Shown in pieces: positions 21,511-34,093 of a DNA stretch of 35,006 nt. Numbering within the stretch: position 1 is the first letter of the stretch; each line of letters starts with the position of its first letter. Location of the stretch: the NCBI GenBank assembly GCA_036897095.1, contig JAYMSP010001196.1, forward strand, positions 1 to 35,006, written 5' to 3'. The position numbers and the translations under genes are program-made. Below the pieces are notes generated by a model. The model did no database searches, had not been told where the DNA came from, and saw only the letters and a program-made list of their open reading frames with translations. The DNA comes from Plantago elongata (taxonomy: Eukaryota; Streptophyta; Magnoliopsida; Lamiales; Plantaginaceae).

Positions 21511-24500
21511 TTACCGCGGTAGTAGACTCTGTAAGCTGTCTGTGGATGATTTTGGCTTCACAAGATACGGCAGTGATATATCCACAGGTGCTGCATCGGG
21601 GATAGCCTCTTGAAATGTTATGTCAAACATCAACGGCTGAAATAAGCATACCTCGTCTTCCTTACAATAGTATACCTGCACGAACCAGGATTAAGTTTCA
21701 AGACAACATGCTTTAATAAAAATGCTAACAAGAGGCATTTCTAGTGATTTGTTCATATAACAAACACTTGCAGGAAAACGAATCAACACTTTTGCAGAAA
21801 GGATACCTTTCATTTACTTGGAGGAATGTTAAGAGAGATGTAAAGTAAATCTTTTCCTCTTTTAAGACGAAAACTATACAGATAAAACAGTTAAAAGTAT
21901 ACCTTGCAGTAAATTCTACTCTTGGAAGATGAAGGAGAGGATCTTTTAAACTGAACAACTGCCGATCCTTCGAGGCTTATGTTTCCATCCATTGGATCAA
22001 CCAACGCTGCATTTTCAGGTTCAACTTCTATGCTGAATTTACTTTGTGCTTCCTACATTAAAATTTGCAAAGTTAAATGAAGTTGGGAAGAAAAATGCAA
22101 TTAACTGCAAGAGATGATTGTTGTGAAAGAACCTTAGATAAGTGGTAGCCTTCAGGTACTGATATCTTAAGACGTAGTTTTCCCTCATTTGAAGAACCGC
22201 CATCTATTGCAATTGTCTTTGTACCAGCAGGGGATCTCCTTCTAAGACGCCTCAAAGTTTTTGATTTCGAGGTTGGTAATATAACGCCTTTTAGTTCCAA
22301 TGTACGAAGTACCGGTTCTTTCTCGTTCAGGTCTAAAATCCTGATCACACTGTTGTTCGTGTCGGCTATGAATAATTTTCCTATAAACATGCAGAGAATG
22401 TCAAGTAATCAACGAGTCTGTAATTAATACAATATATTCATAAAACAAGAGGTCCAAAGCGCTTCAGTAACTATTCATGACAAGCAAGTAAACAACACAC
22501 CATACATCTCCACTTTATCATAGACTTCACATATTGGGGTGAGTAACTAAAAATTCTCCATTTTCCCAATCATCTTAGTCTGAAACATACTCAAATTAAA
22601 TGCAAAATGTAACAGAAAATGGCGACTGGGATGCATATAATGCTTACCATTTCCAGCTTCAATAAGTCCAGAAGGTTCTGAAAGCTGCAAATTAAGAGGA
22701 AGCTGGATTAGCATTCACATATAATTAGGACATATGTCCAAGTCTTGCAAAGATATAGATTTTCCAAAAACATTAGAAAAAACTACTCGTACAAGTTTAC
22801 ACAAGTGTAAATTAGGAGAATGCGCCTAATAGGCAATAGTAGAGGAACCACAAAATGTGGTTTTCCAAATATTTAGGGGAAAAAAAACAGGTTTTCAAAA
22901 GAATTTCCCCACAGCTATTGTTGTTCCATAATATTTAAGAGCACGAGAATAACATAGGTAGGATTAACACTCAAAACAAATGAACTTTATTAACAGACTT
23001 TGTTGACATGCTTTGACTTAACTTGACATAGGTAGGAATAAACTTACTCAAAAGTCAAAACAAATATGAAGAGCACACGAATAACAGAGGTAGGATCATG
23101 TTATACCTGCGCTGCCAAGGATGGCCCATCTTTGAAACCTGCTTTTCCAGTACCTGCTATGGTACTCACTCTTTTACTAGCTAAATCGAGCTTCTTAATC
23201 TGATTCATATTGCACAGAATGTCGGTTAATCAAACTATCAAAGTACACAATCACAATAACCTTTATGAAGAGAACATGACTAAAACCTCAAAGCATGTTA
23301 GCCGAAAGATATTAGTATGAACCATAACCAAACAGCACTACACAACTGGGGAACTGGAGAGCTGTTGTTGGCTATCATGGCAACTTTACGGTGGTAAATA
23401 AACATACCTTATGATTGTAAGAATCAGCTACGTACACTTCACCGCCGTTTCCACAAAAAACACCCAATGGATGTTGAAGAAGTACCTCTGACCCTATTCC
23501 GTCCTGGTCTCCAAACTTTAAAGTGTAACAATGGTCAGGTTAGGTATGTTCTCTTCATGTTCAGCTATTGGGATATGGGTAGGGATTAGAAGTACCTTGA
23601 ACAAATTTTCAGCGAAAAATGGATCACCACCAGCTAGTAATCTTGATCCACCTGATTTTAGGTCAACTGCTCTAATGGAGCTGCTCTCACTATCAGCAAT
23701 GTACGCTTCCTTTAAATCTATTAGCACCCATTAGAAAATATTAGACATATATATTGAAAGAAGTCATAACTGGTCATCCAGGAGTTGTCTGGAAATTATT
23801 TTGATTTTCACTTGTACCTGGCGACAATGAAATTCCAGAAGGTTGTGCAAATGCTGTGGTTATGGAACTGTCTCAACACACAAATGAAACAATAAAATAG
23901 TAGAACATCAGGAGGTTGATGATTTTGTAATTTACACAGAGAATATTGACATGCTTTGACTTACTCTGCATACAAAGAACATAAAAGCAGAGAATTCTTA
24001 CATAGAAACAATGATAAAAGCATGAGATGCAACTAATAAGGATGTGACACACTCTGCTGCTAGCCAGGTTACAAGAGATACGTGCACTTGAAAATGTAAA
24101 CACACCATTACCTCGAGCCATTCAAATTCCTTTCATAGCCATTGCCACTGAAAGCTCTTGTAGTTCCATCTAGAGTATTGTGTTTCCAGATCTGGTGCTG
24201 CCCCGCCATTGCTATGTAAACAGTTTCATTAACAGGATCAAAGCAAACATCCCACGGAGAATTAAGGAGCTGAATGAGAGGAAATATATATTACATACTG
24301 ATGTATATTCATGCAGTCTTCTGTATTACACTAACACGATAATATTTCATTTTCTTGGTCTAGAAACTTGCCTGAGTGGGCCCTTTTCCACCTCCCTCAT
24401 AATCAGAACCTTTCGAACCATTCCCAGCTAGGGTTAGAACAGTTTCATCAACAAAATCAATCACCCTACAGTGAAAAGTTACCGTTTTAGCACATGAGAC

Positions 24501-27500
24501 ACTGAGCATGCCAAAGATTATCTAGAATTTTTCTCAGTCTATTGTTTCTACTATAACTAAATATTGATTATTGATGCATATTCAATTTTTTTCTCCCAGA
24601 GTCTGATGCTCAATCTGGCAGAAGTCTGAGGATACTGTTAACTAGAAAATCCAAAGGTCCTAGAGATCAAGCTCATAAAAAACTCGGCCCTTGCTCAGAG
24701 ATTTACAAGGAAGCAAACTCTCCAGCTTATAATGATTGCAGGTTTCCAGTAAGATGGAACTGTATTCAGTATTATCTCAGTCTGGGGGACTAGTTTCATG
24801 CTCCAAACATACCAAGGTGAAAGTTAGATATCAGTCACTCTCCAACCAGGACCATCAGAAGGTTAGAGTACTTCTGAAACTCATGAGTCATGACTTGACA
24901 AATAATACTAATTAGTAATTACTATCGGAGTGGTATGCCTGTGTTACCTTAAAGCATGGTTTTCAGTATCTGCAACGTATAAGAGATTTTTCTTCGGGTT
25001 GTAAGCAAGACCCTGCATTAAACGCCATACATGAATTATTATACACATCCAACTAAAAGAAACCAAAATATATTGTTTGTCCATATTTAACAAGAATAAA
25101 TGAGTAACCCAATCGTTACCTGCGGGCGGTTAAACATGGCTTCATCGAAACTACCATCAAAAAGTCCTTCTTCCCCACTGCTTCCAATTTGCATTTTGAA
25201 GTTTCCATCTAGGTCAGTAACTACCTGTGACCACAAAAGAAGCAAAAGAGTATGGGAAAAATAATGTCTTAGTCACAATTGATAATGTACATTTTAAAAA
25301 GAAGTTTAACTCAATTTTGGTCATTGTAATTCAGCCAACACGCCATTGAGTTTCTTTCATTATAATCAAGGATGGAGTGCATAGAGTTTAATTAATCAAG
25401 CTAAAGTGTTTGTTACTTGGCATTAGCCCTTTTCAGAAAACAGTCGAGGATGAATAAATCTCGTATTTTCCATTATAGGGAGGGGGGAGGGGGAGGTCTG
25501 GAAGTAAAGATAGATAGGATCAACTTCGAGAGAGCTTACTATGCGGTTGTGGTTGCTGTCAGAAATGAATAGCCTGTTGTTAAGGATATCAACTTCTAGT
25601 TTACCAGGAAACTTTATAGGGGAACTCAGTAGCCGAGGATCATTATCTCTCTCCAAATTCAGCGGTAAAGGTTTATTGTCCAAGATTTTCTGTTCGCCAT
25701 AGTAGATTAATGCTGCCTCAACTAAATTATCCAGGTCCTAAAGCAAGTAAAAAGTAGATGTTGTCAACTAATTTCACGAAGACATAATATAATTTCAGTT
25801 GATATAGCACCGTGCAACATACAATGGGTTAAAAAAAGTTTCTTTTACCATGAAGTTGCTCAATGACAATTATAAGATGTGAAATTTTAGTTTCATTGTA
25901 ACACTCTGTATCTTCAAAACTTTAAAACTAATTGAAACATAGGCAGTTATCCATTCACTACAATTGCAGGATACAGCTCTAAATATCAAAAGGCACGGGT
26001 GAGAAGCTTGGTCAAAACAAATATTATAAATATGTAGAAATTTGAGGAAGAATGAGTACCTCGCGGCGGCCTTCACCAGCTAGTTGTCCAATAAGTTTGC
26101 CATTTGGACCAACCAATGCAAATGTTGGCCATGAACTCACACCCAACTCCCTCCATAAGTTCATATCACCATCATTTACCACCTGATTGTTACCAAATCC
26201 AAGAAATTTAAAGTATTCGCTCAGTCTAGACAATTTTCTTTTTGACCTTAGGATAAAGCAACATCACAGAGACACATCTGTATAGCTTGCTATCACATAA
26301 ACTATTTATTGTATGCAATTTTCTCTTGGCAGCTATCAAGCAAGAGGTACCTCTTTTAGTCAGTTAATATCCTAGAAAAATGCTCTATTACACATCATAA
26401 CGTTTTACGTGGACTCATTTCAGGGAAGTTTTTGTTAGGAACTAGGTGAACTCTATTAGTTTATGCTCTTTTGGAGGGCACTGCATGAACGGTTATAACG
26501 TTCTGATCTTTAGCATCAAATTCATACTGAAGTCAAATTTGAGAGATTTCTTGAGATTGCCTGAGTTAAGTGGATCTGTTTTTTAGTTCCTGTGAAGTCT
26601 ACATTTCTGGTAAGCTAAGTTTTATGTAATAAATATGCAATGCTTACTGTCTTTACATGTCTATCAACTCTGAAGTCTGGGTTATTACCATCTATGAAGT
26701 TTGATATTCTAGATTCATTGTTAACTTCATATTTTTACTGAGCTTTTAATTAGGATCCTTATTCATCTACAGAAGTTCATCACCTAATAAATTCTGGTAC
26801 TGGCGAAAACAGATTACTTACTGGATGAGTAATTCCATAGCGTAAAACTGCATTTCGGATAGCCTCCAAGTCTTTCTCATTATCGAACTTTGCAGAATGC
26901 ACTCCTACAACAACAAACTGTAAAGTGACCATATATTACTCAATTGGGAATCACCATAGAATTCTTCCACCATTTACTGCTAGCAATATATCTTAACCAG
27001 TTATTAGCAATAAGATGAGAATTACAACAAGAAATCCCTTTGTGGAACTAGAAAATAGGAGAACATAGCTTACTGGCATATCTTTATATTTTTTCTCGAT
27101 AAATTCAAGGTCGGGTAAAACATGCATGCAATTTATGCAGCAATAGGTCCAGAAATCCAGAAGCACCACTTTCCCTTTCAAGTCCTATCCAAAAAAAAGT
27201 CTAAATTAATAAATAGAGGGAGCAAACGATTCTATTGAAGGAGATTAATTTTAAATCCAGACAAATGAGTTAATGTTACTAAGAAACAAACAACTGCCTT
27301 TAGAATGTTTACGACAGAAACAGTTTACCCTTTGAAATTGAAGAGGAGCTGAGTTCAGCCAATCAAGTTTAGATGGAAACTCTGGCACAATTGTTGCTGG
27401 TTGCCTTGAATGATAAAAAGTTCCAAATATAAATATGGGGAACAAAGGTCTTGTGCACATTTATATGTCCACCTACACACATTCTTACACCAAGCATGCA

Positions 27501-30500
27501 TACATACATCAACACACCGTTCCGAACCTAAAATGTGCTTATGTTAGAACATAGCAGTTCCAATTTGAAATTATGTATCAGTTTCTTTAGCTAGATAGTA
27601 CTTGAGTGGTATTCGGTAGAAGACTCAGATATTAAGCGTGTCTACAGAGATAGATAAGCACATGGTATGTACATAATCACATGAGTGTAACTATACAGAT
27701 GACTACATAGTTCTGACACAATTTAATGGATATGGTTCCACATTCAATCTTTTATTGATGGAGTGAGCAATCATAATGGAGTAATTTGGCCGACACTTCA
27801 ATTTAAAATCGAGCAAGTATTTTTAACTGAAACTAAAATAAGTTCATAAATTTAAATCTCTGGTGCAAGTGCTTGCTGGAGTTCCTTTGTTGGAGAGTTA
27901 TTAAATAATGTAAGGAGATTGATAGCAATGCCAAAATGTAGGACCATGATTAATATCTCAGCCGTCACTACATCTGACAAGTGAAACTGCAATTTTGCCA
28001 AGATATAAATCGATTCGCAACATATGCCAGAAACAAGAAGATATATTTTAGCACCTTTTCTCCATATCAGATATGTAGTTAACGAACTGCTGAACTCTCC
28101 CATTACGAGACATTTCTGCAATGACAAGACGTGAGAAAATTTTATTTTCATTTAATCTAACATTGACCTCAGCAGACAGGTTCATCTGAAATGCTCATAT
28201 TAAACACAGCAATGAGGTGCATTTTGGGCCTTCAGTAATCAGAAACTGAGAAAGTAATTGAACCAAGGAAAATGCAAAAGAAAGTTGGAGAGACACAGAA
28301 TCAGTCATAAACAGCAAAGGCAAGAGTGAAGAGTGTAACCGTTATCTCCAAAAGAAGGCGTCCGAGCCCCAAAAAGTAAATTCCAGATAGCTTTCGGAGA
28401 TGTATATTGCATTGCCTGCAAAGTTTAAATCCGCTTCCAAGATACATCCACAGGTCAAAAACAAGGAAGCAAGGATGATCCTAAAGAGAATTTCATGAAG
28501 CACATACCTTCCAATTCGAAATAGCAAAGAGAAGGCAAGAAAGAGAAACCCCCAAACTTGCATATCTCAGAATGTCTCGACGAGAACCCTGAAACCTGCA
28601 AACGGAAAAGCTCCACGGCTTCACAGAACAGTTTAGAACTGACAACAGCTTGTCCTTCATATAGTACATGAGTTGATGAGCATGTTTGCGATGAGAAAAT
28701 GATATAAAACCCACTCAATGGAAGCAGATGGAGATTACAAGAAATTAATAAATTAATTCTGTACCACTTCTATGGCCTATTTAGCTTAGGTGATTCCTCA
28801 TCAAGGAAAACAACGAGTTTTTAACTATACAGTATGTCATTAGTGCTATTAAAAGCATGAAGGTGCTTGTTACATGAAAGAGAAATAGTCAACGAAATAG
28901 AAGACTATCCTTATATTACAGGTACAACCAGCAAATTGATTTTTATCCACCACAATCATGAGAGTGTTAGAGGAGCTCTTAATTCTTCACAGTATTTCTA
29001 GAACCCTTTATGATATTTAGCATGGAATTAGCAATAGCATAGAACCTTAACAAATCTTTACAACGTGGCCTAACTGTACAAAAACGAAGAAACCTATAAA
29101 ACATAGCTGTCCCAGAAGTTTGTGTTCAAAATTAACTTAAGACGCCACAAAACTATTTGGCTTTCTTACAGATGGGGAATAAAACAATTTTAGGAGTCTC
29201 TATACGTACAAAGAAATGCTAAAGAACAAGAAGAGTAAATCCCAATATTATCAAACTGAAGGCGTAGACATATCAACCTTACCCTCCAATTGAGAAGGCT
29301 GCTTCTTTTGCAGGATAGTTATCCTGAAAGGATCTAATATCGCTACTGTATGGAGAGGGTTGATTTTGTGCAGAAGCAGCAATAGATTGTGAAGGTTGCT
29401 TCTTTGGATCTGCAAAATTTTTTGTTTTTTGTTAGATATCCATTCAATCAGAGATCATTAACATGGACAATGAGCTTAAGTGACTAGTTCAGTAAGTAAA
29501 AATTGACGTCCTATTTTACACAGGCATGGAATAAAAAATGCAGTAATAATGCATAACTGTGGGAAATGGAAGCCTTTGATTTATCATCAATAAAATTAAT
29601 CTTTCAAAATACATAGGTTCATTACAAAATGTACGCCTCATGGGGGCATTTACTCCTCAAAGAAAGGGGGTCAACAATGTTACTTTATTAATAATTCAAA
29701 AGGTCATCATACTTCCAAAGCTACATACTAGGATAACCAGAACCGCCATTGAGAATATCATCAAGTGCAATTTCTCCAATCTCTTTTCTGACAAGGAAAG
29801 GACCGGCTGTCTTTAAGGTATCTTCTGCTAAGGTTGTTGTGACAGCAATGCATCTGCAATCAGAAAATTAAAATAAATTAAAATAAAGTTCTTAACTGAA
29901 CAAGCATGCAGATTAATGGAATAGAGCTATCCCTGAAATGATAAAAACAAATATTTACAGTGACACTCCAAGGGTTGTTCTAAGCACATAAACCTATGAT
30001 GTTTAATATATAAAGGTTATTCTCTAATGGTACTGAGCACTAAAAAGGCCATTTAGCATGGAATAAATGACCATTCAAACAGGACCATAGGGCTTTACTC
30101 ATATAGGACAAAGAAATAATTGAACCAGAAATTATATCCTAAGATGGAACAGCTCAAGTGAGCAGAGAAGTGCAAAAAACTACCTCATTTTAGCAGATGA
30201 GGCAGCCTGCACTCCAGCCAATGCGTCTTCAATCACAATGCACTGCATAAAGATGGAAATGTGAAATATTGGATAAACATTAGGTGCTATCGTTTCAGTG
30301 TCAATTTTCAGAGATTCTTGAGGACAAGTTATTTAATACCAAGTTTCAGTTATTCAGAGATTCTGTTCACGGTACTCTCTGACGTCATCAGGTGTTCAGA
30401 AGAATGGAAAAGAAACTAGGTTTGTTAAGACAGCAAACTTGTGAAGTATAAATACAAACAAAGTCTTAACTTCCTATTCAATAAAATATTACAGTGAGTT

Positions 30501-32019
30501 AAATCTCAGATAAATGTATCTTGAAGTGAAAATGATTTTTATCATCTATAACAAATTATCAATTCTATTATAGGTTAATAGCCTTTAATAAATACAGACC
30601 CAATGACCTAAAAGATCCATCTTGCTGACAGAAAATGAGAATATATGCAAGGATCTATCTCAGCATACCTCACTTGGAGGCACGTCCAAAATTTTTGATG
30701 CAGCTAAGAATATGTCAGGAGCAGGTTTCAAGTTTTCAAACGCATCGGCGGACACAATAGCATCAAACCTGATAACCATAGAAGGTTTATCACATTCAAT
30801 CAAAACAACAAAAACTCTAGAATTATCATTAATTTACATATTATGCTGAACATAACATCAGTTACCATAGCAAATAAAATTTCCAAGGGAAGTACTTACA
30901 TCGACAACTGCAAGCCAGAAGCTGCTAAATTAGCATCAACCTTGATACGGTCAGCACTAGATGCAACAGCAACCTTGAGACCTTTGTTTTTACACTGTCA
31001 TCAATGTGATGGGTAAATTACAAAGAAACCAAATCCTAAAAAGCTAAAATGAGGTTGAAGTATTTGGTATACCTGTGTTATAAGTTCATAAGCTCCTGGA
31101 AAACCTATGCCAGAATCTGGCTTTGCATACTACAGTAATTGAACAAATATGCAGAGTCAATTTCACATTTTTAAACACTAAACAGACTACAAACATCAAT
31201 TAGAAAATTTATCCTTGAACAACCTTATCTAGGTATATCTCGAAAAATCTCTTCTTTGCTGCTTCTGGATCAAATCCCTTCACACCCTTAACATTAGCAA
31301 CGCCACCTAGAAAATTGGCCTCACCTGATTTGAACATAAACTAGGTTCAATTCGTAATTACTGCGAATCAATTTTTCAATCAACAAACTAAGTACCATAA
31401 CGAAAGGTTTCTAATGTTTCCACACAAAAAAATTATAAACCTTCACATTTCTTGCAAGTAGCTGAAGCAATAGGTGAGTTTCTACTTATAAAACTATCTC
31501 GAAAATCTCAGAAATGTTCCTCACTTCAAACCAACCAAAAGGTCCAAAACATATGGCAAAAAATCGAAACTTTAATCCATTCTAACTACAATGAGGACCA
31601 GTTAACTCATGTAAACCAACAAATAGGCTCAAGAGACACAATTGATAGATCATAAGAGTTAATCAAGTACCTGTGCCCATGAAAGGCACAAAATCATCAA
31701 CTGTAACTTTCACACCCATTTCATCGAACACGTCGACTGCAGCCAATCGCGAGAGCTCTTCACTATTGCAAAGCACTCCGTCCATATCAAACAACACTGC
31801 CGATACTTTACCCCACTCGCTCCCAGTTTCCGGAACATTTTTCTCTTCTAATTTCACGCAAGCTGTTACCAATTTTGCTACCCTCTTTTGTCCAGGGAAA
31901 CATACGGGTTCTTTGTAAGTCCATTGGCTCGCGTGAAAGCTGGAGTTAGAGTTGAGAAAGAGTAGGTTTCTGAAGTGGGTTTTTGCAGAGAAAGGAGATG
32001 ATAATGGTCGCAATGCCAT
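21511..32019 (-). CDS. SOQ1: SUPPRESSOR OF QUENCHING 1 (SOQ1) ortholog: HAD + TM + thioredoxin-like + NHL thylakoid protein
   Basis: Twenty-eight exons join in frame to 3237 nt, 1078 residues (Arabidopsis SOQ1 is about 1055). Exons, 5' to 3': 32019-31671, 31324-31224, 31129-31073, 30994-30900, 30768-30669, 30242-30184, 29853-29729, 29409-29283, 28595-28508, 28415-28340, 28115-28055, 27404-27329, 27184-27074, 26917-26822, 26182-26060, 25737-25540, 25224-25120, 25012-24948, 24465-24372, 24269-24112, 23867-23818, 23717-23596, 23515-23408, 23199-23107, 22684-22648, 22380-22133, 22052-21903, 21675-21511. Residues 1 to about 70 are a Ser/Lys-rich plastid transit peptide. The HAD hydrolase has all motifs: FDMDG (D78, D80), VASSAD (S181/S182), K215 in NLKPAPD, and IEDA (E239, D240). 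A stromal linker leads to one helix at about 346-364 ([18 protein letters not shown]). The thioredoxin-like domain has WTYCCINC (C454, C457) and the cis-Pro loop SWPTF (P526). NHL blades run about 590-910 ([63 protein letters not shown]). The C-terminal domain keeps a C1028-x5-C1034 pair. In Arabidopsis the lumenal part prevents LHCII-linked slow quenching (qH). It appears functional; one intron is GC-AG. Confidence 0.96.
24270..24371 (-). other. GC-AG intron 19 of SOQ1
   Basis: Exon 19 ends ...ggcccactcag and is followed by gcaagt, not gtaagt. The acceptor is ctcattcag before ctccttaattctcc. Only this junction preserves the frame into [10 protein letters not shown], and the donor otherwise matches the CAG|GCAAGT consensus known for U2-type GC-AG introns. 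All 26 other introns of the gene start with GT. Confidence 0.85.
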
Positions 32020-32295
32020 TGTAGAAATGTGTGTATGTTTTCTGGTTCAGGTTTGTTTTTGTTTGTGTGTAATCTGAGTTTTGAGTGGCGGGGAAAGAAG
32101 TTGGACTTTGTCTTTTTGTCCATTGTTTTTGGATATTGTGGGTCCACGTGGTCAATTAAATTCCCGAAAATTATATGTTTTTAATTCGATTTTGTTACTT
32201 TTAATCGATTGTTTTTCAAGTACGTAGTAATCATATGTTTTCCAACTAGTAGTTTATTAACAAAATAATCAAATTTAATATGCACATTATAGTTC
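32020..32295. promoter_or_regulatory. Upstream region of SOQ1
   Basis: This is the short interval between the SOQ1 start codon and the LTR-like DNA. It contains the presumed 5' leader (cacacatttctacaatg on the minus strand) and AT-rich sequence. I could not single out a TATA box or specific light-response motif with confidence. A ccacgtgg palindrome lies at 32143-32150; its ACGT core is a G-box-like site, about 125 bp upstream of the start codon. Confidence 0.45.
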
Positions 32296-32329
32296 GCTTC
32301 CGCTCTTATGAACTAAGATGAATCTAGCT

Positions 32330-32919
32330 CACCGATAGAGCACGACTTGAAGACTTGAGGTCCTAAAAGTGAGTCCGACGTCCAAAATGGGTCCAACCTC
32401 TAGCTTCTTGGTTGAAAGCCTCGCAAGGCTCATCCACTACAACTGTAGTCCGACCTCCAGCTTCTTGGTTAAAAGCATAAGCATATCATCACTATCACAA
32501 TGAAGGTTCGACCCCGGACTCAACGGAGTTTCAACCCTCAAAAACGTATCATGCGACCTAAACGCGCCACCACACTCTGTCACCACATGTCACAAGCTAA
32601 TTGGGTCGACCAACCTCCGATTAACCGGAGTCTTGTCCCTCAAGCCTTTCTCTATAAATAGGAGTTCATTCACTCCTCATAAGATGAGTAACTACTTCTC
32701 CATATTCCACTCTCTATGTTTAGAGGTTCGAGCCCCAGCTCGATCAGCCTCTAAACACGTTGAGTTCGAGCTCCGTTTGTTTTAGGTAAAACGGCCCAAT
32801 ATGGTATAATCCATTCCTTTACTTTTTAGGTGACAAGAGACTCAGCCTCGGAACCCACCGAGTCTCGGACCATCTTCCCAGACTCAAAACCCAACAGAAC
32901 ACTCCTAAGACCGTTGCAA
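32330..32919 (+). mobile_element. Probable LTR retrotransposon LTR fragment (Gypsy-like), abutting the CACTA element
   Basis: The stretch differs in composition from its surroundings, being richer in C and in tcgac/cctcc motifs. It contains a strong TATA box, tctataaata (32651-32660), followed by a leader-like segment, as in plant LTRs. Two near-repeats, ctagcttcttggttgaaagc (about 32400) and ccagcttcttggttaaaagc (about 32457), lie upstream of the TATA. A ctcagcctcgg / accgagtctcgg segment follows near 32840-32875. No primer-binding site, polypurine tract or matching second LTR was identified, and the left boundary is uncertain. The CACTA element begins directly at its right side. Confidence 0.4.
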
Positions 32920-33090
32920 CACTATAAGAAACTGCGAAAATAGTGACGGAAGTTATTCGTCGCTAAAACTAGCGACGAATTGAACTCAAACGCTCATTTC
33001 GTCACTATTGAGCGTCATTTAAATAGCGACGGAAACTCTATTCTAGCGACGGGCTTTAAAATCCGTCGCTAATTTTAAAAAAAAAAATGA

Positions 33091-33113
33091 GGCAGGCGCG
33101 CGGAGCGCCTGCC
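33091..33113. repeat. GC-rich hairpin near the CACTA left end
   Basis: The arms ggcaggcgc (33091-33099) and gcgcctgcc (33105-33113) are a perfect 9-bp inverted repeat with a 5-base loop. They lie 170 bp inside the element, directly after an A run. Confidence 0.85.
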
Positions 33114-33481
33114 AATCCGTCGTTGCGAAGGATTTAAGTGGGGAGCAGCACGCATTCTTCTTCCCCTCATTTTTTCCCCTCTTCTTCTCCAAATCTCCAC
33201 TTCTTCAATTTCGATCATTTCTTCTCCAATCCGTCCACATTTGGACTCTACTCGAAGATCTTGAAACAAGGAGCTCGGGTGGTGTATGAATTTCAACTTT
33301 CATCCGCTTATTTCTCCGTAATCGAAGGTATTTTGGCTAGAATCTAACTTTTGTAAAATTCGGGGATCTTGTAATTTCGGGACTAATTAGAGCAATTGCA
33401 TGTTTATATGAAGTATGCAGTAGCTAAATTAGGTTATATTATGTATTGTGTTTACTTTGAGATTTAGAAATTGATATGTAT

Positions 33482-33620
33482 GAAGTATGAGGATAGTTTA
33501 ATTTGATATTTTGACAAATATAGTATGATGAAGAAGATTTAGTTGAATTTTGGCAAATGTAGTATGATGAAGAAGATTTAGTTGAATTTTGACAAATGTA
33601 GTATGATGAAGAAGATAGTT
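33482..33620. repeat. 39-bp minisatellite inside the CACTA element
   Basis: Units begin tagtatgatgaagaagat and end caaatg. Two almost identical units (33521-33559, 33560-33598) are preceded by a diverged unit (33482-33520) and followed by a partial one from 33599. Frames across them are repetitive but have no domain. The array is in the region between the leader and the first recognised transposase exon. Confidence 0.85.
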
Positions 33621-34093
33621 TTATGTGGGATGTTGTCAAATGTTTGAATTTTGTTAATGTTGACTAGTTTGGCCAATTGTATATTTTTGGGAATAATGTT
33701 ACATACTAGCTTGTTAAACCTAATTTGTATGAAGATTTAGGATTGTTAATTAGGATAATGTTGATAATGTAGTACTGGTAGTTTCAATTTAGTGTTTTAG
33801 AGACAATTTGATTTTATGAAATTTAATGTGATTTAATTATACTAGTTAATTAATTCTATTGTGGAAAATACACGTAACAAATTGGAAGAGTACAATCGAG
33901 TAAATCTAATAAATTTAGACGTGCCATGTTAAAAAAAAATCAAATGAGTACGGATCGTTCATGGATGTATCGTCGAACTATAATGGAATAGTTCAATCGA
34001 ATTAATACGGATGTACTCTATCAACAAAGATCAGTAAGCACTATCTTGTACTCTATTTCATTATTGTACTTGTATATACGGATGTACTAATAG

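Noticed and set aside
21307..21522. 71-codon plus-strand frame
   Set aside because: It lies over the 3' end of SOQ1 on the opposite strand and shows no domain.
22073..32147. Many short frames on both strands across the SOQ1 locus, such as those at 28342-28718 and 31673-31918
   Set aside because: They are exons read through into introns, other frames of those exons, or antisense shadows. The spliced gene explains them.
33138..33347. 69-codon frame in the CACTA leader
   Set aside because: Its Ser/Phe/Pro-rich composition reflects the pyrimidine-rich leader; no domain and no clear splice into the transposase exons.
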